64,000 nt of DNA. Origin: Erythrobacter sp. HKB08 (lineage in GTDB: Bacteria; Pseudomonadota; Alphaproteobacteria; Sphingomonadales; Sphingomonadaceae). Below the pieces are notes generated by a model. The model was not told where the DNA came from. It worked only from the letters and a program-made list of their open reading frames with translations, and searched no databases. Location: assembly GCF_004114695.1 (NCBI RefSeq), contig NZ_CP035310.1, forward strand, positions 2,587,501-2,651,500, in the 5' to 3' direction. The position numbers and the translations under genes are program-made. Below, one piece after another: positions 8,391 through 17,883 of this stretch. Each line of letters begins with the position of its first letter. Position 1 is the first letter of the stretch.

Positions 8391-10579
8391 CAGGCAGCGC
8401 CTTTGCGCAGCGCGAGCATCGGGACGGCGCCTGCTTCCAACGCGCCACCGCGCCCGCTGAGCGACGGGTTGGTCATGAAGTACTGGTGGCAGTTGAAAGG
8501 CTTCTCGCCCGGCTGCGCGCGTTCGTACGTGCCATCGCTCTGCTGCTCCCAGCTTTGCTCCGTATCGAGCAGGTTCGCGAGCAGCACCTGCTGCAGCACC
8601 TGGTCGTGGACCGTCTTGTTCCTGATCGGAACCATGACCTCAACGCGCCGGTCGAGATTTCGCTCCATCGCATCGGCAGAGGTGATGTAGACCTTGGCCT
8701 TGAAGCTCGGGAAAGCCTCGCCATTGGCAAAGGCCCAGATGCGGCTGTGTTCGAGGAAACGGCCGATGATCGACTTGACGCGGATGTTCTCCGACAAGCC
8801 TTCGACGCCGGAACGCAGGCAGCAGATGCCGCGCACGACGAGCTGGATTTCGACTCCCGCCTGGCTCGCCCGGTAGAGCCGGTCGATCACATCCTTGTCG
8901 GTCAGCGAATTGAGCTTTGCCCAGATGCCGGAGGGCCTGCCCGCCTTCGCATTGGCGATTTCCTTGTCGATCCGCTGGTAGAGCTTCTCGCGCAGCCCGA
9001 TCGGCGAGATTGCCAGCTGCCCGGTCTTGCGCGGCTCGACATAGCCGGTGACGAAGTTGAACAGCTTTGCCGCATCGCGCCCGAGTTTCGGGTCGGCGGT
9101 GAAGTAGCTGAGGTCGGTGTAAATCTTGGTCGTGATCGGGTGGTAGTTGCCTGTCCCGAAGTGGCAGTAGGTCCGATAGCTGTCGCCTTCGCGGCGCACG
9201 ACCATGGAAACCTTCGCATGGGTCTTCCAGTCGACGAAACCGTAGATCACCTGCACCCCTGCCCGTTCGAGCTTGGAGGCCCAGATCAGGTTCTGCTCCT
9301 CGTCGAACCGGGCCTTGAGTTCGACCACCGCAGTGACCGACTTGCCCTCTTCCGCAGCAGCGATCAGCGCCATGATGACCGGCGACTGGTCGCCAGCACG
9401 ATAGAGCGTCTGCTTGATGGCGACCACGTCGGGATCGTCCGCTGCCTGGCGCAGGAAATCGACCACCACCTCGAAGCTTTCGTAGGGGTGGTGGATGATG
9501 ATATCCTTCTCGCGAATGGCGGAGAAGCAGTCGCCGTCGTGCTCGAGGATGCGTTCGGGATAGCGCGGGCTGTAGCTCGCGAATTTCAGTTCCGGCCGGT
9601 CCTCCTCGACGATTTGCGAGAGGCCGGCGACGCCGATCAGCCCGTCGGTCTTGATGATGGTCGTCTCGCTCGAAGCCATCTGCTCGAGCAGGATTTCCTC
9701 GGCCACCGGGTCGAAATCGCTTTCCATCTCGAGCTGGATCACTTGCCCGCGGCGGCGCCGCTGGATCGCGCTGCGGAAGGTGCGCACGAGATCCTCGGCC
9801 TCTTCCTCGATCTCGATATCGCTGTCGCGCAGCACACGGAACGCGCCATCGCCCTTGATCGTGAAGCCGGGGAACATGTGATCGGCAAAGCGGCAGATCA
9901 GGCGCTCGATACTGATGTAGACCGCCTTGTCGCCCGGAACGCGCACCCAGCGCGGAATCGCGGACGGGACCAGCACCATCTCGACGATCTGCTGTCCGTC
10001 GGATTCGCGCTCCAGCGTGAAGAGCAGCCCCGCGCCCTCATTCGCCACGAAGGGGAACGGGTGCGCCGGGTCGAGCGCCTGCGGTGTCAGGACCGGGACG
10101 ATTTCCTCGAGGAAATAGGTCTTGAGCGCGGCATAGCTTTCGGGATCGACCCGAGCATTATCGGCAATGGTGATACCCGCTTCCTCGAGCTCGGCGCGCA
10201 GTTCCGTCCAGTTCGATTGCTGTTCGGCATTGAGCTCGTGCACCGCCTCGCGAATGGCCGCGAGTTGCTGCGAGGGGCTGCGCCCGTCGATCGAGACGCG
10301 CTCGATCCCGCGCTGCACCTGCCCGACGAGGCCGGCGACGCGGATCATCATGAACTCGTCGAGATTGCTGCCCGAAATGGACAGGAAGCGCAGCCGTTCA
10401 AGCAGAGGGTAATTCGCATTGCGGGCTTCGGCGAGGACACGGGCATTGAACGCGAGCCAGCTCAGCTCGCGGTTGATGTAGTGATCGGCCGCCTCCTCCG
10501 ACGGTTCGAAGGCGTGATCCAGGGGTAGGACCGCTTTGCCCGTATTCGCCATATTCCCCGTGTCCGGTGCCTCATCCAT
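8390..10579 (-). CDS. ppk1: Polyphosphate kinase 1
   Basis: The 729-residue enzyme transfers the ATP gamma-phosphate to a growing polyphosphate chain. It shows the N-terminal YINRELSWLAFN segment, the SNLDEFMMIR motif, and the two PLD-like catalytic histidine regions: KTHAK near residue 454 (the phosphorylated histidine in E. coli Ppk) and FLEHSRIW near residue 611. It is first in a two-gene unit with ppx, so polymer synthesis and breakdown are expressed from the same message. The start at ATG 10579 gives a short 20-residue lead before the conserved domain; the internal ATG at residue 10 is an alternative. Confidence 0.95.
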   Translation of the reverse strand: MDEAPDTGNMANTGKAVLPLDHAFEPSEEAADHYINRELSWLAFNARVLAEARNANYPLLERLRFLSISGSNLDEFMMIRVAGLVGQVQRGIERVSIDGRSPSQQLAAIREAVHELNAEQQSNWTELRAELEEAGITIADNARVDPESYAALKTYFLEEIVPVLTPQALDPAHPFPFVANEGAGLLFTLERESDGQQIVEMVLVPSAIPRWVRVPGDKAVYISIERLICRFADHMFPGFTIKGDGAFRVLRDSDIEIEEEAEDLVRTFRSAIQRRRRGQVIQLEMESDFDPVAEEILLEQMASSETTIIKTDGLIGVAGLSQIVEEDRPELKFASYSPRYPERILEHDGDCFSAIREKDIIIHHPYESFEVVVDFLRQAADDPDVVAIKQTLYRAGDQSPVIMALIAAAEEGKSVTAVVELKARFDEEQNLIWASKLERAGVQVIYGFVDWKTHAKVSMVVRREGDSYRTYCHFGTGNYHPITTKIYTDLSYFTADPKLGRDAAKLFNFVTGYVEPRKTGQLAISPIGLREKLYQRIDKEIANAKAGRPSGIWAKLNSLTDKDVIDRLYRASQAGVEIQLVVRGICCLRSGVEGLSENIRVKSIIGRFLEHSRIWAFANGEAFPSFKAKVYITSADAMERNLDRRVEVMVPIRNKTVHDQVLQQVLLANLLDTEQSWEQQSDGTYERAQPGEKPFNCHQYFMTNPSLSGRGGALEAGAVPMLALRKGAA

Positions 10580-10694
10580 CTCGCTCGTCCCCGCAAAACC
10601 GTGCCCCGATTAGGCGAGCGCTTTGCGGAGTAAACGCGCTGCCTTGGCGTGACACAATTCGGTCATGAGCGCCAGCCTTCCGGCGCGGGCGGAG

Positions 10695-11696
10695 TCAGGC
10701 GATATCGCGGCTGTTGGCGATTTGCGCGATGCCGCGCTTGCCCGAGGAATCGCGCCCAAGTTGCACGATCACGTCGATGACCGAGGCGGCGTAGGAAATC
10801 GTGTCCTGCCGCGTGAGCCCGATGCCGGTCTGCATGACCATCAGCGACAATTGCTCGAGCGCGCCGCGCAGGCTGTTGGCATGGATGGTCGAGAACGAGC
10901 CGGGGTGGCCGGTGTTGATCGCGCGCAGGAAGGATACCGATTCCGCCCCGCGCAATTCGCCCAGCACGATACGGTCGGGGCGCAGGCGCAGCGCTGCCTG
11001 CAACAGTTCGTTCGGCGTGACCTTCGCTTCGCCCAGTTCGCCCTTCACCGCGACGAGGCCCACGGCATTCTCGCCGGGGAATTTCAGTTCGGGCGTATCC
11101 TCGACGAGGACGACGCGCTCCTGGCTGGGTATCTCGCCGAGCATGGCGTTAAGGAAGGTCGTCTTGCCGGTCGAGGTGCCGCCGGAAATCAGGATCGTGC
11201 GGCGCTGGCGGATCGCTTCGCGCAGGTAGGCGATCGGCTCCTGCTGCGCATCGGGCATCGCGCCCTCTTCCTTCGGCTTCAGCGGACCGGCATCATAGGC
11301 ATCGAGCGGCAGGTCGAGGCGCCGGTGGCGACGGATCGCCATGACCCAGTGCTTGCGCGCGGCGGGAGGACCGCAGAACTGCACGCGCGCACCGTCGGGC
11401 AGCGTCGCGCCGAGCAGCGGGTGCTCGCGGTTGATGCCCTGGTGGCTGACCCGTGCGACCTGCTCGGCAAGTCGCTGGACCAGCGTGTCGGTAATCTCGG
11501 GCGTTTCGATGCGCTGCATGCCGGGCGATGCGGCATCCTCGATCCACACTTCGCCGGGCCGGTTGACCATGATCTCGGTCACCGTGTCGCGGTCGAGCCA
11601 CTGCCGGAACGGGGCGAGATAGGCGTCGAGATAGACGCTGCGCTCGCCAAGCTGCGGCTGCTCGCCTTTCGGCAGGGAGTGGATGTCGGCGCTCAT
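10695..11696 (-). CDS. virB11: Type IV secretion ATPase VirB11
   Basis: The 333-residue product begins at ATG 11696 (MSADIH), preceded by AGAAGG; the frame is open further upstream, but that part overlaps virB10 and is Arg/Ser-rich noise. Walker A GGTSTGKTT is at about 172-180, and Walker B-like DRIVLGELRG is at about 241-250, with the following GHPGSFSTIHANS histidine box. VirB11 forms a hexameric cytoplasmic ring that switches the machine between pilus assembly and export. It is the last gene of the virB operon, 22 bases after virB10. Confidence 0.95.
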   Translation of the reverse strand: MSADIHSLPKGEQPQLGERSVYLDAYLAPFRQWLDRDTVTEIMVNRPGEVWIEDAASPGMQRIETPEITDTLVQRLAEQVARVSHQGINREHPLLGATLPDGARVQFCGPPAARKHWVMAIRRHRRLDLPLDAYDAGPLKPKEEGAMPDAQQEPIAYLREAIRQRRTILISGGTSTGKTTFLNAMLGEIPSQERVVLVEDTPELKFPGENAVGLVAVKGELGEAKVTPNELLQAALRLRPDRIVLGELRGAESVSFLRAINTGHPGSFSTIHANSLRGALEQLSLMVMQTGIGLTRQDTISYAASVIDVIVQLGRDSSGKRGIAQIANSRDIA

Positions 11697-11718
11697 GCCC
11701 TGGCCAGCCTTCTCGCGC

Positions 11719-12846
11719 TTACTCGACCGAACTGAAGTCGAGATCGCGCGCGGTGAAGACGCGGATCGGTTCGCCCATGCGCACGCGGATCGTCGGGCCG
11801 ATCTGGCTGTCCTGCTGGACTGCCGCTGCTGCTGCCGACTGGCCCGCGCCGCCAAGCACGACCGAGCTGCCGCCCGAGCCGATGGCCGAAAGGCCGCCGA
11901 CTACGGAGAGGAGCAGCGCCGAACCGAAGCGCTGGAAGAAATTCGAATTGACCTTGCCCGCAAGCCCGGTCGTGCCGTCGAAGCCGACAGCGGGCGAGGA
12001 CAGGGTAACCGATGCGCCATCCGGACGGATCAGGCGCGTCCAGATCACATAAGCGCGCTTCTGGCCGTTCTGCACGCCCGACTGGTACTGGCCGATCAGG
12101 CGGCTCGAACGCGGGACGAGGACGCGGGTGCCGTCGAAGCTGCGCACGTCCTGGCTCACCACTGCGCGGACATAGCCCGGCACATTGGTATCGATCGCGG
12201 TTTCGAGGACTGCGGGAATGAGCGTGCCCTGCGTCACCGTGGTCTGCGGATTGACCATCGCCTTGGCCTGCGCCGTGCCGCCACCGACACCGCCGACACG
12301 CGCGGCGAAGTCGCCAGCAGAGCCGGTCGCGCCCGAAGCTTCGACCGCTTCGCCGGTCACCGCCGCAGAGGGCAGAGCGACCGAACCGATCGGAGCCCCG
12401 CTCGCATCGAAGACGACCGTCGGCGAGGAATAGGGATTGCCCATCGGCATCGCGTCCGCACGCGGATCGCGCGCGAGGACTGCCGCCGGAGCGGGATCGG
12501 GCTGCGGCACGCCGTTGGCCTGGCGCGTGGTCGGAAGGACAGGCTGCGCTGCCGGCTGAGCGACCGGAGCGGGCGCTGCCGCCTGCTGTGGCACCGCAGC
12601 CTCTTCCGAACCGCCGGTGCGCGCGCTGTTCATGCCCCAAAAGGCGGCGAAACCGAGCAGGGCCACGACGGCGACGCCGGCAGCGAGGCCGAGACCGTCG
12701 GACCCGTTCTTGCGCTGCGTGACCGAGGGGTAGGCATTGCGGCTCGCGAGGTCGATGACATCGGCGCTCTGAGTTTCGCGCGGATCGACGTCGTTGGCGG
12801 TTTCATCGCCCGATTTCTTGGCCGGAAGACGCATGGCAAGGCGCAT
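11719..12846 (-). CDS. virB10: Type IV secretion core-channel protein VirB10
   Basis: This 375-residue bitopic protein has a roughly 55-residue cytoplasmic N terminus, a single transmembrane segment (LGLAAGVAVVALLGFAAF, about 52-70), and an Ala/Pro/Gln-rich periplasmic linker. A C-terminal TrbI/VirB10 beta-barrel domain follows, containing GTLIPAVLET and PRSSRLIGQY, hallmarks of the family. VirB10 spans the envelope and with VirB9 forms the outer-membrane core. It begins two bases after virB9. Confidence 0.94.
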   Translation of the reverse strand: MRLAMRLPAKKSGDETANDVDPRETQSADVIDLASRNAYPSVTQRKNGSDGLGLAAGVAVVALLGFAAFWGMNSARTGGSEEAAVPQQAAAPAPVAQPAAQPVLPTTRQANGVPQPDPAPAAVLARDPRADAMPMGNPYSSPTVVFDASGAPIGSVALPSAAVTGEAVEASGATGSAGDFAARVGGVGGGTAQAKAMVNPQTTVTQGTLIPAVLETAIDTNVPGYVRAVVSQDVRSFDGTRVLVPRSSRLIGQYQSGVQNGQKRAYVIWTRLIRPDGASVTLSSPAVGFDGTTGLAGKVNSNFFQRFGSALLLSVVGGLSAIGSGGSSVVLGGAGQSAAAAAVQQDSQIGPTIRVRMGEPIRVFTARDLDFSSVE

Positions 12847-12848
12847 GG

Positions 12849-13622
12849 TTACCCTCCCCTCTGGATGTTACCGGACTGGGCGGAGGCGCGGACCGGCCCG
12901 GTGTTGGTCAGCGTGGCGACGTCATCGCCCGAACGCAGGATGATTTCGCGATAGACGCCCTCGACGATCACCGTGTCGCCGCGAACCGTGAAGTTGACCG
13001 GGCCTTCTGTGCCCTCTTCGTCCTTCACGAGGATCGCCGGTACGGCGGCACCGGTCGGCCAGGCGAGGAAGGTCGCGGTGCCATCGTCATAGGTCTGGCT
13101 CGGGAAGAGCTTGCGATTGCCTTCACTTTCCCAGTCGAAATTGAGGCTTGCCGGGTCGACCACTGCATAGGGATCGCTCGCGGCGGCCATCTCGATCGAA
13201 TTGGCGGTCTCCGCCGCCGCAGCCAGCTGGGCTTCGTCTTCCTCGACCTCGGGCGGTTCGGGATAGGTGAAGCTGAGCACGTAGAGCGGCTTGGCCGAGG
13301 GGCTGGCGACGAGATCGAACAGGTAGGTGTGCTTGTCGGTAATGACCGTCAGGTTCGTGCGCGCATTGGGTGAGAGCGGCTTCACGAACAGCAGGTTCGC
13401 GCGCTTGTTCGGCGTCACCTGCCAGGCATTGCTGTCGCCGATCGCGACGTTCTCGATCCGCTCTTCCGGGTCGAACTTGATCGTCGCCTGCACCTTGGTC
13501 TTGCCGTCGATGCGGACGATCTCGTTTGGATCGTAGAGACGTTCGACCAAGCGCGGATCGTCGGCCAGCGCCGGGGCCGAGACGAGGATGAGAGCAAGCG
13601 CGGTAAAGCTTGCGCGAATCAT
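12849..13622 (-). CDS. virB9: Type IV secretion protein VirB9
   Basis: This 257-residue secreted protein has a signal peptide ending in SAPALA, followed by the VirB9/CagX domain: SNAWQVTPNKRANLLFVKP, then ANLTVIT-like strands and the C-terminal GPVNFTVRGDTVIVEGVY region that contacts VirB10. Its ATG overlaps the virB6 stop (ATGA), so no virB8 gene sits between them. In the assembled machine it forms the periplasmic/outer-membrane core with VirB10 and normally the lipoprotein VirB7, which was not found here. Confidence 0.93.
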   Translation of the reverse strand: MIRASFTALALILVSAPALADDPRLVERLYDPNEIVRIDGKTKVQATIKFDPEERIENVAIGDSNAWQVTPNKRANLLFVKPLSPNARTNLTVITDKHTYLFDLVASPSAKPLYVLSFTYPEPPEVEEDEAQLAAAAETANSIEMAAASDPYAVVDPASLNFDWESEGNRKLFPSQTYDDGTATFLAWPTGAAVPAILVKDEEGTEGPVNFTVRGDTVIVEGVYREIILRSGDDVATLTNTGPVRASAQSGNIQRGG

Positions 13623-14836
13623 TTCACTTTCTCCGTTTGGCGGGAATTCGCGGGGCGGAACCGGCTGCCGATGCCATGCGCTCGCGAGACGCCATTGCTA
13701 GTTGCCTGGACCCGACCCGATCCTGAAGAGGTGGCGAAGACCTTGGTCTCGCGCCTTGTAACGCTGGAGCCGCCACTGCTCGCATCGTTGGCGGCTGCAG
13801 CTGGCGTGACGCCCGACACGGCAATGCGGCGCGGCGGGTTGGACATGCCTGCGGCCTGTGCGGTCGACTGGACCTGCGTCGTCGCGCCTGCAGCCGGAGC
13901 ACGGGTGCTTGCAGCCATGTCGGAGCCCTTGTTGGCGGCATCGGGTACGAGGCCGAAGACGCGCCATCCGGCAACCATCGTGCCTGCGACCTTGAGTGTG
14001 ATGACCATAAGCGCCGCATGGACTGCGCCGATCAGGAAGAACGCGACGGCCGGGCGCGTGCCGACTTCGCCGGGAACCTGGCTGAGGCTGGAGAGGATCG
14101 GCACGCTCAGTTCGAGCATCACGCCCCCGCCGATCACCGCCAGCAGCGGGGTCAGCGCGAGCATCACCACGCCCTTGAGCCAGCCGACGAACAGCCCGCG
14201 GGTCGCCGGGAAAAGCGCGAGCACGACGAAGATCGGACCGAGCGCCACCAGCACGGCAAGCGCGATGCGCGCCGTCACCAGCACGCCGACCGTGCCGAGC
14301 AGCAGGATCATCGCGCCCATCCACAAGATGCCCTTGGGCGAGAAGGCTGTAATCTCCGAACCGATCTCGGCGCCCTGCCCATTGGCCGAAGCGACACCGG
14401 GCGCACCGCCCTGCGTCGCCTGCTCGATCGCGACGAACACGATGTCGAGCTTCTGCGCGAAGACGGCCGTGGCCGAACCATCGGTCCCGGTCAGCACGCT
14501 GGCGAGATAGTCGGGCGCGAAGATCGCGAGGTTCCACACGATGCCTTGGTAAGCCGCCCAACTGGTGGCGAAGGTCAGCACGAGGCCGAGCGTCACCATG
14601 CGCGGGACGAGCGAACGGACCGACAGGTTCGTGCGGCCCAGCATCAGCGCGATGGCGAACAGCGCGATGAAGATCGCGAGCAGGATGCTCAGCGTCGGAC
14701 CGAGCGCGCCGCCGGGCGCGAACAGGCGACCAAAGGCCGAGGCGGTAACCTCGTTCGCCGTGCAGTCGACCGCGCGCAGCGCCGCCGCTACGCCGTTGCC
14801 GACTTCGGCTTTTGCCTGGTCGCAGGCGGCACTCAC
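13619..14836 (-). CDS. virB6: Type IV secretion inner-membrane protein VirB6/TrbL
   Basis: Start chosen at GTG 14836, which forms a GTGA overlap with the virB4 stop and has GGGAGG seven bases upstream; a second in-frame GTG at 14851 would add five residues. The 405-residue product is strongly hydrophobic between about residues 50 and 310, with five or more membrane spans. It ends in a long low-complexity Ser/Ala/Thr tail, which is common in VirB6-like proteins. Cysteines near residues 4 and 25 precede the first span. VirB6 is part of the inner-membrane translocation channel. Confidence 0.88.
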   Translation of the reverse strand: MSAACDQAKAEVGNGVAAALRAVDCTANEVTASAFGRLFAPGGALGPTLSILLAIFIALFAIALMLGRTNLSVRSLVPRMVTLGLVLTFATSWAAYQGIVWNLAIFAPDYLASVLTGTDGSATAVFAQKLDIVFVAIEQATQGGAPGVASANGQGAEIGSEITAFSPKGILWMGAMILLLGTVGVLVTARIALAVLVALGPIFVVLALFPATRGLFVGWLKGVVMLALTPLLAVIGGGVMLELSVPILSSLSQVPGEVGTRPAVAFFLIGAVHAALMVITLKVAGTMVAGWRVFGLVPDAANKGSDMAASTRAPAAGATTQVQSTAQAAGMSNPPRRIAVSGVTPAAAANDASSGGSSVTRRETKVFATSSGSGRVQATSNGVSRAHGIGSRFRPANSRQTEKVK

Positions 14837-17250
14837 TCGGCCGCCTCCCACATGTCGTTTTCACTTGCGCCGCCCATGCCCGGCCAGCCGTGTCCGGTGA
14901 GCGCGGGATACCATTCGGACGGTGCATCGCCGACCGCTTCGCGCAGCAGGTCGAGACGGCGGACCGAAGCCTCGCGGCCCGAAAGTATGGTCAGCACTTC
15001 CGGTGCATTGCCGAGGTCGAGGCGCACCACGACGCTCGCATCGGGCTGGCGCACGAGGAAGCACCGCGAATGGGCCGGCAGCGAGCGGATGATCGACAGC
15101 TCGTGCTCGGTCAGGCCAAAGCCTTCGCAATAGTCCTCGGGTCGCGCACGGCTGTTCGGCATGAACACCATGGTCGCGGTCTGCTCGACCAGCGCGGTCG
15201 AGATGCGGCTTTCAAGCGCATCGCGCGCCGACTGGGTCGCGAAACCGACCAGCGCGTTGCGTTTCCGCAGCGTCTTGAGCCAGTCGCGGATGCGCGCGGC
15301 GAACACCTCGTCGTCGAGCGCTTTCCAGCCCTCGTCGATCAGGATCATCGTCGGGTGCCCGTCCAGCCGCTCGTCGATGCGGTGGAACAGGTACATCATG
15401 GTCGGGGTGCGCAGTTTCGGGTTCTCGAGCAGCGCGGTCATGTCGAAACCGAGCACGCGGTTGTCGAGATCGAGCCGGTCGCGCTCGTTGTCGAACAGCC
15501 AGCCGTGCTCGCCATCACCGATCCACGCGGAAAGGCGATCGGCAAGGTCGCCCGGCTCGGGTCGCCGCGTGCCCGACAGCAGTTCCTTGAAGTGGCGCAG
15601 GCGCCGCAGCGAGGCATCGTTTGAGTAAGCGGCGTCGACCGCTGCGGCGATCGTCGCGCTTTCTTCCGGCCCTTCGGCCTTCAGCAGCACGGTCAGCCAG
15701 TCGCGCAGGAACGCGCGGTTGACCGGCGTATCGGGCAAGGCGAGCGGATTGAAGCCGGTCGGCTCGCCCGCGTTGATACGGTCGTAGCGTCCGCCGATCC
15801 CGCGCACGAACAGCTCCGCGCCGCGATCCTTGTCGAACAGGATGGTGCGGGGTGCGAACTTCTGCGCCTGCGCGGCGAGGAAGTTCATCACCACGGTCTT
15901 GCCCGAACCCGACGGCCCGATGACCGAGAAGTTGCCGAGGTCGCCGTGGTGGAAGTTGAAGAAGAACGGCGTCGCGCTGGTCGTCTCCAGCAGCGTGACC
16001 GCATCGCCCCAGTGATTGCCGCTCGCCTGGCCGAGCGCGAAACCGTGGAGCGAGCCGAAGCTCGCCATGTTGGCGCTCGAAATCATCGAGCGGCGCACGA
16101 TGTAGCCCTCGTTGCCCGGGAACTGTGCCCAGAAGGCGGGCTCGAGATTGGTGTCCTCGCGCACTGCAATCGCGCCGGTGTCGGCCAGCGCTGCGGCACA
16201 GGCGGCCGACGCGTCGTCGAGGCGGTTGAGATCGCGCTCGCGCACCAGCACGGTCAGGTGGTGGTCGCCGAAGCCGACCGAGCCTGCGCCAAGCTCGTCG
16301 CGTGCTGCGAGCATGTCGGCCCGTTCCGCCTGAGCCTCTTCGTCGGCCGAACGCAGGCGCCGGATCGCGAGGTCCATCCGCTCGCGCGCGGTCTGGCGCT
16401 CGAACGGGGCGTAGCTTTCGGTCACGATCATCTCGAACGGCAGGCGCAGCAGCCCGTCGAGCAGGCCGGGCGAGGTGGCGTCGGGATAATCCTTGAGGCT
16501 CAGGATCGCGGAGAAATCGGGATCGCCCGCACCGCGCTGCTCCATCGCGTCGAGGCCGAAACTGGTCCTGCGGTAGGGCAGCATCTGGCCGATGTCCGTC
16601 TCGTCCGACGGGCGGCGAACCGGGCGCATCTCGCCATTGTAGAGCGCGCTCAGCAGTTCGAGCAGCTCGTTGTTGGTGCGCCCTTCGCTCGCCTCGTAGT
16701 CGCCGAGCAGCGTCGCGCCATAGGATTGCAGCGAGGCGATGAGGCCGGTCGCGGCAGCCTTGAGCGCGCGCACGTCCTTGGGGTCGTATTCGAATTCGGC
16801 GTCGCGCTTGCCCTTGAAGAATTTCGCGGCGCGTTCGGCGATGCCCGCCTTGCCGCGCGCCGGGCGGCGGATGAGCGTGACGAACTGGTCGTTGATGAAC
16901 AGCGCGCCCTTGCCGAGGCGCTCCTTCCAGCGGCGGTCGATATGGGCCGAGAGCGGATCGTCGAACTCGGCATCGAGCTCGACCTCGACCCGGCGGCGGA
17001 CCACGTGGTGGTACATCACGAAGCGCGCATCGAGCGTCGAACGCAGCATCACCTCGCGCGTGCCGGCATGGGCATTGAGCGCGTCGGTATCCTCGGTCTC
17101 GAACAGCAGGCCGGGGACCTGGATCGAGGTCATGATCGAGCCGTCACGCAGCAGCAGCGTGTGCTCGTCGATCAGGCGGGCATATGGCAGCCGGTCGCCA
17201 GCGCGGGCTTCCTTCGCGCTCCAGGCGGCGGCTCCGATCCATTTGCTCAT
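14833..17250 (-). CDS. virB4: Type IV secretion ATPase VirB4
   Basis: The 805-residue protein carries the CagE/TrbE/VirB4 N-terminal domain and a P-loop ATPase domain. Walker A GPSGSGKT is at residues 445-452 and Walker B MILIDEGWKAL starts near residue 635. The later TQSARDA and C-terminal segments match the family. VirB4 powers pilus biogenesis and substrate transfer at the inner membrane. Length is normal and no frameshift is seen. It follows virB3 after 40 bases and overlaps virB6. Confidence 0.96.
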   Translation of the reverse strand: MSKWIGAAAWSAKEARAGDRLPYARLIDEHTLLLRDGSIMTSIQVPGLLFETEDTDALNAHAGTREVMLRSTLDARFVMYHHVVRRRVEVELDAEFDDPLSAHIDRRWKERLGKGALFINDQFVTLIRRPARGKAGIAERAAKFFKGKRDAEFEYDPKDVRALKAAATGLIASLQSYGATLLGDYEASEGRTNNELLELLSALYNGEMRPVRRPSDETDIGQMLPYRRTSFGLDAMEQRGAGDPDFSAILSLKDYPDATSPGLLDGLLRLPFEMIVTESYAPFERQTARERMDLAIRRLRSADEEAQAERADMLAARDELGAGSVGFGDHHLTVLVRERDLNRLDDASAACAAALADTGAIAVREDTNLEPAFWAQFPGNEGYIVRRSMISSANMASFGSLHGFALGQASGNHWGDAVTLLETTSATPFFFNFHHGDLGNFSVIGPSGSGKTVVMNFLAAQAQKFAPRTILFDKDRGAELFVRGIGGRYDRINAGEPTGFNPLALPDTPVNRAFLRDWLTVLLKAEGPEESATIAAAVDAAYSNDASLRRLRHFKELLSGTRRPEPGDLADRLSAWIGDGEHGWLFDNERDRLDLDNRVLGFDMTALLENPKLRTPTMMYLFHRIDERLDGHPTMILIDEGWKALDDEVFAARIRDWLKTLRKRNALVGFATQSARDALESRISTALVEQTATMVFMPNSRARPEDYCEGFGLTEHELSIIRSLPAHSRCFLVRQPDASVVVRLDLGNAPEVLTILSGREASVRRLDLLREAVGDAPSEWYPALTGHGWPGMGGASENDMWEAAE

Positions 17251-17290
17251 ACGTCTCGACCCTCCAGCAGGTCGCTCTCAAAAACGGCGG

Positions 17291-17575
17291 TCAGGGCGCG
17301 TAGCTGTTGCAGCCCCAGCGCTTCCAGTTCTTCACTCGCGGGCACTTGCTGACCTTGGTGATCCACAGGTCGAAGATCCGCGGTTCGCGCAGGCACGCGA
17401 GATAACCGATGACATGCATGACGACCGCACCGATCAGCGACCAGAAGCTCTGGAAGATGAGGAACAGTTCGGTCGTCACCATCATGTTGATGATGAAATA
17501 ATTGTAGGTCACGCCCGCAAACATCTGCGGGCGCGTCAGCGCACGGTGCACGGGATGCCGAACGAGCGCGTCCAT
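17291..17575 (-). CDS. virB3: Type IV secretion protein VirB3
   Basis: This 94-residue protein starts MDALVRHPVHRALTRPQMFAG, the N terminus characteristic of VirB3. Two adjacent hydrophobic segments lie at about residues 20-62, and a basic C terminus follows. VirB3 is an inner-membrane component that works with VirB4, whose gene is next downstream. The start is six bases after the virB2 stop. Confidence 0.92.
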   Translation of the reverse strand: MDALVRHPVHRALTRPQMFAGVTYNYFIINMMVTTELFLIFQSFWSLIGAVVMHVIGYLACLREPRIFDLWITKVSKCPRVKNWKRWGCNSYAP

Positions 17576-17581
17576 GACCCG

Positions 17582-17881
17582 TCAGCCCCCTGCAGCGCCC
17601 TGGATGCCGGCGACGATCGAGGCGGCACCGAACAGGATAAAGCAACCGATGATGACGGTCGCACCGAAACGCCAGTTGAGGCGGCCGGTCAGCATCATGA
17701 AGCCGACGGCGGCAACGGCCATCACCGCGACTGCGGTCGCGACATTGCCGAGCAGAGTGCCCTGCAGCCAGCCGAGAGCGGCGACGATCGGGCCCGAGCC
17801 GGCCGGATCGGCGCTCTGCGCGAAAGCTGCACTGGGGACGGCGAGAAGCGATGCCGCGGCAAGACGGGAAAGAAAACGCAT
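17582..17881 (-). CDS. virB2: Type IV secretion major pilin VirB2/TrbC
   Basis: This 99-residue pre-pilin has a signal peptide ending in AFA before QSADPAG. Two long hydrophobic helices separated by a short basic loop (TGRLNWRFG) follow, as in VirB2/TrbC pilins. The mature product would be about 77 residues. It sits between the virB1-like and virB3 genes in the normal virB order. Confidence 0.9.
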   Translation of the reverse strand: MRFLSRLAAASLLAVPSAAFAQSADPAGSGPIVAALGWLQGTLLGNVATAVAVMAVAAVGFMMLTGRLNWRFGATVIIGCFILFGAASIVAGIQGAAGG

Positions 17882-17883
17882 TG

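Noticed and set aside
6807-10528. Long plus-strand frames opposite ppx and ppk1
   Set aside because: Antisense shadows; both minus-strand genes show catalytic motifs and a one-base coupling junction.
15946-17352. Plus-strand frame opposite virB4
   Set aside because: Shadow of virB4, which has intact Walker motifs and fits the virB order.
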